Shown here one piece after another: positions 18,511-27,057 of a stretch of 64,000 nt of DNA. Made by a program: the position numbers and the translations under genes. The first letter of the stretch is position 1; the number at the start of each line of letters is the position of its first letter. The notes beneath the pieces are model-generated. The model was not told the origin of the DNA. It saw nothing but the letters and a program-made list of their open reading frames with translations, and did no database searches. Source of the DNA: Vibrio sp. HDW18 (lineage in GTDB: Bacteria > Pseudomonadota > Gammaproteobacteria > Enterobacterales > Vibrionaceae); contig NZ_CP049913.1 of assembly GCF_011306175.1 (NCBI RefSeq), forward strand, positions 2,356,001 to 2,420,000, given 5' to 3'.

Positions 18511-19502
18511 TGTGGTGACTCCATATTGAGCGGGAAGTGACAAGAAAACTTATGGTTTTTTATCCAGCGCGAATGGGGTACTTCGACGCATTGACGCTGT
18601 GCGTAAGGACAACGAGGCCCTAAACGGCAACCAATAGGTAAATGTTGCAGTGGTGGAATCGAGCCGGGCAGTGATTGCAGTTTCTGCTTATGAGGGATCC
18701 AATCACTAAAATCCGGCATCGCTTTGAGCAGTGCTGCAGTATAAGGGTGCTTGGGTTCGCTGACGAGTTTGGGCGTATCCGCTGATTCAACGGATTGACC
18801 GCAATACATCACTGTAATGCGGTCCGCCCACTGAGTAATGGTGGTCAAGTCATGGCCGATCAATAAAATCGAGGTGCTGTTAACCTGATTCATGCGACTC
18901 AATAAACGTAAAATTTGCGATTGGGTGATCGGGTCAACGTCGTTGGTTGGCTCATCGGCAATCAACAATTTAGGCTTAGCCGCAATCGCCATCGCAATCA
19001 TCACTTTTTGGCATTCACCGTCAGTCAGCTCGTAAGGGTAACTGGACATAATGTCCTTGTGATCTTTAATCCCCACTTTGTGCAATAGGGCGATGGCTTG
19101 TTTTTTACGCCAAGTAAAACGTTGCCACCAACGGCCTTCAAAAGTGCGAAAGGGGATTGCCTCAATTAACTGGTGACCGACTTCTTCTGAAGGGTCGAGA
19201 CAGGCTGACGGCTCTTGAAAAATCATCGCCACGTCTCGCGCAATCACGCGGCGGCGTTCACGCGGCGTCAGTTGTAGCAAATCAATATTACCCAGTCGCA
19301 TCCGATCCGCGGTAATACGCCAGTTTTCTTTACAAATACCGACAATTGCTTTGGCGACTAAGCTCTTACCTGAGCCGGACTCGCCGACCAAACCGCGAAT
19401 TTCACCTTCATTCATGGTGAGGCTCATGCGATCCACCGCTTTAACCAGCCCTTGCGGCGTCTCAATTTCAATCGTCAGGTGACGAATATCAAGAATAGGC
19501 AT
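18507..19502 (-). CDS. sapD: Peptide ABC transporter ATP-binding protein SapD
   Basis: Second ATPase of the Sap importer; 331 residues, as expected. Walker [10 protein letters not shown]-loop [10 protein letters not shown], signature LTDGECQK (degenerate) and Walker B LLIADEPT are visible. The C-terminal oligopeptide-transport extension has the cysteine-containing segment [15 protein letters not shown] seen in Dpp/Opp ATPases, which may bind an Fe-S cluster. Start and stop overlap its neighbours (1 bp with sapC, 4 bp with sapF), which indicates translational coupling. Confidence 0.94.
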   Translation of the reverse strand: MPILDIRHLTIEIETPQGLVKAVDRMSLTMNEGEIRGLVGESGSGKSLVAKAIVGICKENWRITADRMRLGNIDLLQLTPRERRRVIARDVAMIFQEPSACLDPSEEVGHQLIEAIPFRTFEGRWWQRFTWRKKQAIALLHKVGIKDHKDIMSSYPYELTDGECQKVMIAMAIAAKPKLLIADEPTNDVDPITQSQILRLLSRMNQVNSTSILLIGHDLTTITQWADRITVMYCGQSVESADTPKLVSEPKHPYTAALLKAMPDFSDWIPHKQKLQSLPGSIPPLQHLPIGCRLGPRCPYAQRQCVEVPHSRWIKNHKFSCHFPLNMESPQ

Positions 19503-20389
19503 TATTCGACTCCGGCATTGAGTGCTTGACGTATGCCATCACCCACTAGGTTAATCATCATGACCGTAAACATAATCGCTAAACCTGGCAGCATGACCGT
19601 CCACGGCGCGATATAGATCAGTTCAGCCGAATCGCCGAGCATCGCTCCCCATTCGGTACTGGGTGATTGTGCACCGAGTCCGAGGAAGCCAAGTGCGGTA
19701 ATATCCAGAATCGCAATCGAAAGTGCCATAGTAATTTCAGCGACAATCACAGGCAGCACATTGGGTAAAATCGAATGCCAGAGCAGATAAAATTCATTGG
19801 CACCATCGAGGCGTGCTGCCATCACATAATCTTTCTCTATTTCATTGTGCACCACAATATACACGGAACGGATAAAGCGCGGGATCAGCGCAAGCCCAAT
19901 CGCAAGTAGGATATTGAATTCACCAGCGCCGAGAAAAGCCACAAAAATGATCGCCAATAACAGTGAAGGGATCGACATGACGGTATCAAGTAGATGATTG
20001 AGTGTGCTAGACAGCAAACCGTTGGTCATGCCGGCTAATGCACCGATACCGCCACCAATCAGAGTGGCAAGCAAAGTGATCAGCACCGCAGCACCGATAC
20101 TGAGTAGTGAGCCGTCGATCAAACGCGAGAGAATATCACGCCCGAGATCATCAGTACCGAGGAAATAATCCACCGTCCCACTTGGTTCCCATGAGGGTGG
20201 AAGTAGCAACACGCTGGAGTGCATTTGCGGATCATAGGGGGTAATCCAAGGTGACAAAACTGTGACTAGGGTGATTAACAGCAGTGACCATAAACCAAAC
20301 ATTGCCAGATTGTTAGCGCGAAAGCTGCGCCAAAAGCGCTCGAACTGGGTTGGAATGAGCTCTTCTTGATAGATATTACCGTTTGACAT
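19502..20389 (-). CDS. sapC: Peptide ABC transporter permease SapC
   Basis: Inner membrane permease of the Sap importer; 295 residues. It has an N-terminal OppC-like extension with [21 protein letters not shown], then [15 protein letters not shown] and five or six membrane helices. The EAA loop ([20 protein letters not shown]) contacts the ATPase. It overlaps sapB by 14 bp and sapD by 1 bp. Confidence 0.94.
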   Translation of the reverse strand: MSNGNIYQEELIPTQFERFWRSFRANNLAMFGLWSLLLITLVTVLSPWITPYDPQMHSSVLLLPPSWEPSGTVDYFLGTDDLGRDILSRLIDGSLLSIGAAVLITLLATLIGGGIGALAGMTNGLLSSTLNHLLDTVMSIPSLLLAIIFVAFLGAGEFNILLAIGLALIPRFIRSVYIVVHNEIEKDYVMAARLDGANEFYLLWHSILPNVLPVIVAEITMALSIAILDITALGFLGLGAQSPSTEWGAMLGDSAELIYIAPWTVMLPGLAIMFTVMMINLVGDGIRQALNAGVE

Positions 20390-21338
20390 ACCACTCTTTC
20401 CTTACCAAAGGGTTAGCAACGGCGCCAATCAAATCGGATACAATATTTGCCGTTAACACCAACACGCCGACGACGATCACACCCGCTTGAATCGACATAA
20501 AATCACGATTGGCTAACGCATCGAGTAACCAACGTCCAATCCCAGGCCAATTGAAAATTGATTCGGTAATGATCGCTAAGGTGAGCATACTTGAAAGCTG
20601 TACACCAAATTTAGGGATCATCGGAGGAATCGCATTACGTAATACATGCTGGGTGATGATTTTATAATTGGATAAGCCACGAATTTTCGCTACACGGATG
20701 TAGTTTTGGCTGATCACATCAGCCACCGAGGCGCGCATTTGCCCGATGACTTGGGTGGTCGGAGCCAAAGCCAGCACTAAACAGGGCAGGACCAAATGCT
20801 CGATTACACTTTGTAACGCTTGGCCGCGATAGGCCGATCTTGATAAAAAAGCATCAATCAGTGCAAAGCCAGTGACGGGTTCGATTTGGTACAGTAAGTC
20901 ATAGCGTCCGGCCACAGGCAACACTTGGAAGTGGAGGGAAAACACCATGATCATCATCAGCGCTAGCCAGACAAGTGGTGCTGAGTAACCTGCCATCGAA
21001 ATAAATGAAATGATGGTATCTAACCATTTACCTTGCCGCACTCCTGCCAGTGTACCGACAGGAATACCGATCAGTAGCGACATAATAAAAGCGATGCTAC
21101 ACAGTTCAAGGGTTGCAGGGAACACTATGGTGAGTTCATTGATGATTGGCACACCGGATTTGTTGAGCCCAAAATTGAGTTCCATCAACTGTACCAAGTA
21201 GATTGACCAGCCTTGCCAAAAATGGAACAAATTCCAAGGTGAATGAGGGTCCAATCTGGCGAGCTGGTAACCGACTAGAGTTAATATCAGCAAGGTAATG
21301 ATAAACAGATTAAATTTTCGTACCGTATAGACGAACAT
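20376..21338 (-). CDS. sapB: Peptide ABC transporter permease SapB
   Basis: Partner permease of SapC; 320 residues, OppB/DppB type. It has a first membrane helix at residues 11-25, the periplasmic segment typical of OppB proteins, and an EAA loop VAKIRGLSNYKIITQHVLRN near residue 220. Its ATG overlaps the sapA stop by 1 bp and its 3' end overlaps sapC by 14 bp. Confidence 0.94.
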   Translation of the reverse strand: MFVYTVRKFNLFIITLLILTLVGYQLARLDPHSPWNLFHFWQGWSIYLVQLMELNFGLNKSGVPIINELTIVFPATLELCSIAFIMSLLIGIPVGTLAGVRQGKWLDTIISFISMAGYSAPLVWLALMMIMVFSLHFQVLPVAGRYDLLYQIEPVTGFALIDAFLSRSAYRGQALQSVIEHLVLPCLVLALAPTTQVIGQMRASVADVISQNYIRVAKIRGLSNYKIITQHVLRNAIPPMIPKFGVQLSSMLTLAIITESIFNWPGIGRWLLDALANRDFMSIQAGVIVVGVLVLTANIVSDLIGAVANPLVRKEWYVKR

Positions 21339-22960
21339 TATTCGGTTACCCTCTCAACGGTATTAAATGGCAGTACATTGAAGGGACTCAAATGTACTCC
21401 TGTGAGCGATTGATGATAGGCGATAAACGGTATGCCATGAGTGAGCGGAATGACCGGAAACTCTTGGTTGAGCAGATGTTGCGCCTGATGATAAAGGTTT
21501 AAGCGGTAACGCGGGTTATTAGCTTCGCGAGCTAAGTCTAGTAGCTCATCGAAGTCGTCATTACACCACATTGCCACATTGAGTCCAGCTTGATTGGAAT
21601 CGCATGAGAGTAAAGGGCGTAAAAAATTATCGGGATCGCCATTGTCTGCTGTCCAACCGGTTAAGAATAGGTCGATATTAGGCCGTTCACTTAATGCCTG
21701 ATATTCCGAACGCTCTTCATTGATTAAGCGTAGCTTGATACCAATATCCGCCAAATTGGCTTGGATAAGCTCTGCCGTTTTACTCGGGCTCGGATTGTAG
21801 GCTTTTGGCGTCGGTGGGATGAGTAGCGTTAACTCCAATCCAGTCGCAAATCCGGCTTCACGCAGCAACGCCTGCGCATAATGACGATCGTAACGAATTT
21901 GTACTGCATCTTGCTGGTAAGCCCACGAGGTGGGAGGCAAGATGGTAAAAGCGATACTGCCAGTACCGTAGTAGACTGAATCTAAAATATTTTGTCGATT
22001 GATGGCAAAATTCAGTGCCTTACGCACTCGGCTATCACGTAGCGCTGGATGTTGGGTCTTGACAGCAATAAAAGCCACATTCATGGCTGGAGTGGTGGTG
22101 AGGGTGATGGCTTGATTTTGTTCAATCGCAGGCAGATGGCTTGAAATCGGCGCTTGCAGCACATCGCATTCATTGCGTAGCAGTTTGGCCAGCATGCCAG
22201 TGCCACGCTGTGAAATATCAAACACCACTTGCTCAAGTTTGGCTACCCCATTCCAATAGTCTGCATGGCGTTTTAAACGTACCAAATCACGGGCGTGGTA
22301 TTCGGCTAGATAAAATGGACCACTGCCAACAGGTTGCGTATCCAATTGTTTTTTTTCATCATTAATGAGCAGTTGGTTAGCGTATTCTTGGGAGAGGATC
22401 ACCGCATGGGTGGTGGCAATATTGGATAAAAAGCTATTATCAGCATGGCGTAGAACGAACTTTACCGTTAGGTCATCGAGTGCAATAACATCCTGCAGTA
22501 GATCTTGAAAATCAATGCGTTGAAACCAAGGATACTGAACTTGATCTAGCGTGTGGTAAGGATGGCTTGGGTCGATAATTCGCTTAAAACTGAACACCAC
22601 ATCATCGGCATTGAGGGGACGTGTTGGTGTAAACCAAGCTGTGGTTTGAAATGTCACATCTGGGCGTAGCCTAAAGATATACTCAGTATGGTTGGCATTC
22701 ACAGTCCATTGCTTGGCCAAACTAGCTTTTGGCAAATGCGTATCGGGGTCAATAGTGAGTAAGGTGTCGTACAACTGCGGACTGAGCGCGTGTGAAGTAA
22801 TATCGTTTTCCACCAATTGTGGGTTAAAGGTGCTTGGTGCACTTTCACCACAATAGACAAAACCGCTACTGTGAATGTCACGGTGATCGATGTTTTCTCC
22901 GCAGCCAGCCAGCAAACTGGTGCTGCACAGTGCTAGGGTAAATCGTATAAATGCATTCAT
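21338..22960 (-). CDS. sapA: Peptide ABC transporter substrate-binding lipoprotein SapA
   Basis: Substrate-binding subunit of the Sap system (SBP_bac_5 family, 540 residues from the chosen start). The chosen ATG at 22960 gives a classical lipoprotein signal, MNAFIRFTLALCSTSLLAGC; the open frame extends 14 codons upstream without a better signal. The mature part shows family segments FVYCGESAPSTFNPQL, YDTLLTIDP, RLRPDVTFQTT and VGSGPFYLAEY. The lipobox implies membrane anchoring. It is the first gene of the operon and is divergent from tag. Confidence 0.92.
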   Translation of the reverse strand: MNAFIRFTLALCSTSLLAGCGENIDHRDIHSSGFVYCGESAPSTFNPQLVENDITSHALSPQLYDTLLTIDPDTHLPKASLAKQWTVNANHTEYIFRLRPDVTFQTTAWFTPTRPLNADDVVFSFKRIIDPSHPYHTLDQVQYPWFQRIDFQDLLQDVIALDDLTVKFVLRHADNSFLSNIATTHAVILSQEYANQLLINDEKKQLDTQPVGSGPFYLAEYHARDLVRLKRHADYWNGVAKLEQVVFDISQRGTGMLAKLLRNECDVLQAPISSHLPAIEQNQAITLTTTPAMNVAFIAVKTQHPALRDSRVRKALNFAINRQNILDSVYYGTGSIAFTILPPTSWAYQQDAVQIRYDRHYAQALLREAGFATGLELTLLIPPTPKAYNPSPSKTAELIQANLADIGIKLRLINEERSEYQALSERPNIDLFLTGWTADNGDPDNFLRPLLSCDSNQAGLNVAMWCNDDFDELLDLAREANNPRYRLNLYHQAQHLLNQEFPVIPLTHGIPFIAYHQSLTGVHLSPFNVLPFNTVERVTE

Positions 22961-23338
22961 AGTGATTGGAGTTAGTCGCGAGGCGAGCGCTGTCAGCCTC
23001 AAAATCCGGTTAATTTACCATTGTTTTTCGGGCGAAACCAATTGAAAAGGCGAATTTGCTGTCGATTGCTGAATTGTGTGTCAGTTATTTTCACGGCTGT
23101 TCAGCCAGTGTTTTCTGATCACGCTTCGACATTGATGATAGCTTAGAGCTGGCCATTGTGCAGCCTGACCTTGGTTAAATTGGGCTAAGCAGAGTGCATG
23201 AATCAATATCACGCTGCGGTTAAGCGGGTAAGTGGTAAAGTTGTATTGTTGAGTGATAACACAAAGAGAGGTGGATTCTAGACGGATAAGTCAGCAGTGA
23301 AATCCATCGAATAATAGGATTAATCACGGAGAGTGATG
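22961..23338. other. Intergenic region sapA/tag, no gene seen
   Basis: 378 bp between two divergent genes must hold both promoters, but I find no strong -35/-10 pair, no long palindrome and no credible ORF. Confidence 0.5.
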
Positions 23339-23935
23339 ATGAGTAGTGCGGAACCGATTTGTGCATGGGCAATTCACCACCCGTTAGAGCGTGCTTATCA
23401 CGATCACGAGTGGGGGATTGCGGTCCATGATGATACGCAATTATTTGAGTTTTTGACGTTGGAAGGCGCTCAAGCGGGCTTAAGTTGGCTGACGGTTTTG
23501 AAAAAGCGCGCCAGTTATCGTCAAGCCTTTGCGGGTTATGATTTATCGCGTTTGGCTCAGTGTGATGAGAGCGACGTTGCCTCTATCATCGCCAATTTTG
23601 ATGTCATCAAACATCGCGGCAAAATTGCCTCGGTATTTTCCAATGCGCAAGCCGCATTAGCTTTACAGCAAGAGTTTGGTTCACTTGATGCGGCGTTATG
23701 GCAGTTTGTTGATGGCCAGCCGATCATCAACCATTGGCAGAGCATGCGTGAAGTGCCAACTTCAACCCCACAATCAAAAGCCATGAGTCAATTTCTCAAA
23801 CAACGGGGTTTTAAGTTTGTCGGAGAAACCATTTGCTATGCCTTTATGCAGGCTTGCGGCTTGGTTAATGACCACTTGGTCAGTTGTCCGCAACATACGC
23901 GGGTTAGCCACCGTCAATCCCGCGACTGTCAGTGA
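23339..23935 (+). CDS. tag: DNA-3-methyladenine glycosylase I
   Basis: Tag excises 3-methyladenine (and 3-methylguanine) from alkylated DNA in base excision repair. The 198-residue protein has CAWAIHHPLERAYHDHEWG at the N-terminus and LTLEGAQAGLSW with the catalytic-pocket Glu. The C-terminal QACGLVNDHLVSCPQH supplies the zinc His and Cys that pair with the N-terminal Cys and His. Of GTG ATG ATG at 23333-23341, the last ATG has the best spacing from GGAGA. The stop codon lies inside the first unit of a degenerate tandem repeat. Confidence 0.94.
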   Translation: MSSAEPICAWAIHHPLERAYHDHEWGIAVHDDTQLFEFLTLEGAQAGLSWLTVLKKRASYRQAFAGYDLSRLAQCDESDVASIIANFDVIKHRGKIASVFSNAQAALALQQEFGSLDAALWQFVDGQPIINHWQSMREVPTSTPQSKAMSQFLKQRGFKFVGETICYAFMQACGLVNDHLVSCPQHTRVSHRQSRDCQ

Positions 23936-24017
23936 AAGTATCATGAGTGGAAAGTATTATTAGTGGAAAGTGTTATGAGTGAAAATATCAGCACTGAAAA
24001 TATCAGCAGTGATGCGG
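23931..24017 (+). repeat. Degenerate 15-16 bp tandem repeat at the tag 3' end
   Basis: Five consecutive units: AGTGAAAGTATCATG, AGTGGAAAGTATTATT, AGTGGAAAGTGTTATG, AGTGAAAATATCAGC, ACTGAAAATATCAGC, then a partial AGTGAT. The first unit contains the tag stop codon. Within the array GGAAAG precedes an ATG at 23975 that opens a 15-codon frame ending TAA at 24020-24022; I do not claim it is translated. Confidence 0.8.
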
Positions 24018-24038
24018 CTTAAGTGATATTTAAGCTGC
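24014..24038. terminator. Stem-loop between convergent tag and metC
   Basis: GCGGCTTAA pairs with TTAAGCTGC (9 bp, one wobble) around a 7-nt loop, followed by ATTATT on the plus strand. It is a weak bidirectional terminator candidate. Confidence 0.45.
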
Positions 24039-24050
24039 ATTATTCCTCGT

Positions 24051-25241
24051 TTATTGATTCAGGATCTGCTGGTAGCGAGTCAAGCCTGCTTGCAAATCGG
24101 CGATCAGATCTTCGGGATCTTCGAGTCCGATATGCACGCGGATCAAGGTGCCGGGCAGTTGTGGATCCGCCACTGAGCGCAATGAGGTAAAAGCACTGGG
24201 TTCGTGGGCTAAAATTAAGCTTTCGAAGCCGCCCCATGAAAAACCCATCCTAAAATGGTGCATACCATCGAGCAGCGCCGTGGTCGCTTGCGGATGAGTG
24301 GTTTTTAAAACAAACGAGAACAATCCGTTACTGCCTTGGAAATCTCGCTCAAAAAACTCATGCCCCGGACAGGTAGCCAATGCAGGATGGCGCACATGAT
24401 CCACTGCTGGTTGTGCTTGTAACCATTTGGCAATTTGTAGGCTGTTCTCTTGATGTTGACGCATGCGCACATCCAGTGTGCGTAAGCCGCGCATCGCCAT
24501 ATACACATCATCTGGCGAGGCGTATTGTCCCATCAGATAACTGTGTTCTCGCAATTGCGCCCAGCATTTCTGATTGGCGACCGCCGTGCCGAGCATCACA
24601 TCGGAGTGGCCAACAATGTATTTGGTGGCCGCTTGAATCGAAATATCCACCCCATGCTCAAATGGCGAAAATAATACACCTGCGGCCCAAGTGTTATCTA
24701 GCATCACCACGATATCGTGCTGGTGAGCAATGCGCGCCAGTGTAGGAATATCTTGTACTTCCATGGTCAATGAACCCGGCGATTCAGTAAATAGCACTTT
24801 GGTATTGGGTTGGATCAGTTCACGGATCGCTTCGCCAATCATCGGGTGGTAGTAGGTGGTGCTGACCCCTAGTTTTTTGAGGACTTTTTCGCAAAAGTCG
24901 CGAGTTGGTTCGTAACAGGTATCGACCATCAAAATATGATCACCTTGGGCAACGAATGACAAAATAGCATTGCTGATCGCTGCGGCTCCACAAGGGTAGA
25001 GTGCACAACCGACACCGCCTTCGATTTCAACCATGGCTTCTTGAAAAGCAAAATGGGTAGTGGTGCCCCGACGGCCGTAAAATAAGCTGTGATTGGCACG
25101 ATCTAAAGTGGCTTGATGTTTGTGCGCCACACTATCAAATACCACTGTGGAAGCGCGTTGTACGGGGGGATTGACCACGCCAAGCGTCCATTTTTTGTTG
25201 CGTCCCGCATTGACGAGACGGGTTTTGTTTCCTTGTGACAT
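24051..25241 (-). CDS. metC: Cystathionine beta-lyase MetC
   Basis: PLP enzyme that cleaves cystathionine to homocysteine, pyruvate and ammonia, providing the substrate of MetE. The 396-residue protein belongs to the Cys/Met metabolism PLP family. Visible motifs are LFYGRRGTTTHFAFQ, LYPCGAAAISNAIL, VMLDNTWAAG and the PLP lysine in AATKYIVGHSD; the PSAFTSLRS / GTLIRVHIGLEDPEDL ending is also typical. No MetJ-like box was seen in the 80 bp upstream, unlike at metE. Confidence 0.94.
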   Translation of the reverse strand: MSQGNKTRLVNAGRNKKWTLGVVNPPVQRASTVVFDSVAHKHQATLDRANHSLFYGRRGTTTHFAFQEAMVEIEGGVGCALYPCGAAAISNAILSFVAQGDHILMVDTCYEPTRDFCEKVLKKLGVSTTYYHPMIGEAIRELIQPNTKVLFTESPGSLTMEVQDIPTLARIAHQHDIVVMLDNTWAAGVLFSPFEHGVDISIQAATKYIVGHSDVMLGTAVANQKCWAQLREHSYLMGQYASPDDVYMAMRGLRTLDVRMRQHQENSLQIAKWLQAQPAVDHVRHPALATCPGHEFFERDFQGSNGLFSFVLKTTHPQATTALLDGMHHFRMGFSWGGFESLILAHEPSAFTSLRSVADPQLPGTLIRVHIGLEDPEDLIADLQAGLTRYQQILNQ

Positions 25242-25321
25242 CCGCTGTCCTTGTCTGATTTTATCAAAGATAATTTAAATTAGGCTTGTACCATCGAATC
25301 GCAAGCCTAGGTGCTGCAAAA

Positions 25322-26776
25322 TTATAGAAGTGGATTAAACAGATAAAACACACGCTCGAAAAATCGGTTGTGCCAAGGGCGTTGTTGCCACTCGGGGCTG
25401 ATCACACAATCTGATTGGCTAATGTATTGCTGCTGTAACCAATCCATTTGTTGTGTAAATTCAATATCATCCACCGCCAAAGTCAGTTCGAAATTCAGCC
25501 ATAAGCTGCGCATATCTAAATTCACGGTACCGACTAAGCAAAATTGCTGATCAATCACGACCGACTTGGTATGTAATAAGCCGCCATCAAATTCATAGAT
25601 CAACACACCAGCTTCGAGTAACTCACTATAAAATGCTCGCGATGCCCACTGTACCATCAGTGAATCATTTTTTTTCGGAATGATAATCTCGACCTTGATC
25701 CCGCGTTGAGCAGTCATTTTTAAGGTCGCCAACAAATCGGCACTCGGCACAAAATATGGAGTAGTAATACAGACCGACTGATTCGCTTGGTTGATAGCTA
25801 AGGTGAGCACCTGAGAAATTAAATTTTCTGGCATGCCGGGACCTGAGGGTACCACTTGGATTGGGTGATCCGGCTGGCGGGGCTCGATAGGACACTCTGG
25901 GCTGTTGGGGAGTTTACGTGAACCGGTTTCGACTTCCCAATCCCAACAATGAATTGCGGAGAGAACATTGACGGTGGGACCGGTGATGCGCACCATAATG
26001 TCAACCCATTGTCCGACACCGGAATTTTGTTTGAAGTAAGCCGGATCAACCATATTCATTGAGCCGGTGTAGGCAATTTTATCATCAATCACAATGATCT
26101 TACGGTGTTGGCGCAAATCTAAGCGGCGCAGGAAAATCCGCCAAGGGCTGACTTCTAACGCTTGTACCACTTCAATGCCAGCGTCACGCATGATGGTGAG
26201 CCAAGGGCTACGGAAAAAGCGTGGGCTACCTGCAGAGTCGAGTAACAGCTTGATATCCACCCCCCGTTTGGCGGCATCGATTAATGCTTCCGCTACCGCG
26301 TCGGCTAAGCCACCGGGGTGCCAGATATAAAACACCATGCGAATTTGAAATTGGGCGCGTTGAATATCATCAATCACGGCATGTAAGATTTCATGTGGCG
26401 AATTGAGAAGCGATAATGTATTGCCACTCAATGCGGGGATACCCATGCGGTTATTGCACAGATCATCAATTCGCGCGATATGCGCCCCCATACCTTCGTG
26501 AATATGGGCTTGGCAATCATTCAGCGAGCGAAACCAGTCGCCAAAAGGGGCAAACATCTCTTTGGCGCGTTCTGCTCTTTTGCGACCAAGATTGAGTTCA
26601 CCAAACAGGAAATAGCAGAATACGCCTAGGATAGGAATGATGTAGATCACCATCAACCAAGCCAGTGATACGCTGACCGCGCGTCGTTTGAGAACCACAC
26701 GTATTGTGACCCCAGCCACGAGTAACCAATAGACAGCAATGCTGAGCAGTGTCAGGAAGTGATAAACCTTGTCCAT
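25322..26776 (-). CDS. clsA: Cardiolipin synthase A
   Basis: Condenses two phosphatidylglycerols to cardiolipin and glycerol at the inner membrane. From the ATG at 26776 it has 484 residues, the usual ClsA length. Two N-terminal membrane helices (about 4-24 and 34-55) are followed by two phospholipase D domains with HKD motifs HRKIIVIDDKIAYTGSMN and HTKSVVIDQQFCLVGTVN. The open frame extends seven codons upstream but the family begins at MDKVYHFL. It is a single gene, divergent from the symporter gene at 27058. Confidence 0.94.
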   Translation of the reverse strand: MDKVYHFLTLLSIAVYWLLVAGVTIRVVLKRRAVSVSLAWLMVIYIIPILGVFCYFLFGELNLGRKRAERAKEMFAPFGDWFRSLNDCQAHIHEGMGAHIARIDDLCNNRMGIPALSGNTLSLLNSPHEILHAVIDDIQRAQFQIRMVFYIWHPGGLADAVAEALIDAAKRGVDIKLLLDSAGSPRFFRSPWLTIMRDAGIEVVQALEVSPWRIFLRRLDLRQHRKIIVIDDKIAYTGSMNMVDPAYFKQNSGVGQWVDIMVRITGPTVNVLSAIHCWDWEVETGSRKLPNSPECPIEPRQPDHPIQVVPSGPGMPENLISQVLTLAINQANQSVCITTPYFVPSADLLATLKMTAQRGIKVEIIIPKKNDSLMVQWASRAFYSELLEAGVLIYEFDGGLLHTKSVVIDQQFCLVGTVNLDMRSLWLNFELTLAVDDIEFTQQMDWLQQQYISQSDCVISPEWQQRPWHNRFFERVFYLFNPLL

Positions 26777-26915
26777 GCGGATCCGATCATCAAGCAAAAT
26801 TTAGTCATTGATAGTAAAGCCAAAGCATAGGAGAAGAAAGAGAAGAGTGTAAGATGACGGCTTTTGGTGAAGAAATAAACAAATGCACTAGAAAAGCAGA
26901 CTTCTAGTAGCAAAA

Positions 26916-26931
26916 TAGACCGTTTGGTCTT
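26916..26931. promoter_or_regulatory. TetR-type operator (NemR-box-like)
   Basis: TAGACC-GTTT-GGTCTT is a near-perfect palindrome and, apart from the last base, matches the E. coli NemR box TAGACCNNNNGGTCTA as I recall it. It lies between divergent clsA and the symporter gene. No TetR-family gene is in the window, so the regulator would act in trans. Confidence 0.45.
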
Positions 26932-26994
26932 CCAATCTTATTCTTAAACTGATTTACTTGCTATCCCACGAGGCTTAGTGAATATTCGATTGAG

Positions 26995-27012
26995 TGTAAT
27001 TTTATTTTTACA
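26995..27012 (+). promoter_or_regulatory. TyrR-like box upstream of the symporter gene
   Basis: TGTAAT-TTTATT-TTTACA matches the strong TyrR box TGTAAA-N6-TTTACA at 11 of 12 defined positions, with the correct 6-nt spacing, 46 bp before the start codon. TyrR control would suggest an aromatic amino acid substrate. Confidence 0.5.
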
Positions 27013-27057
27013 CTTGTTAGTGACTGTTCAGACAAACACAATTAATTGGTAGCAAAT

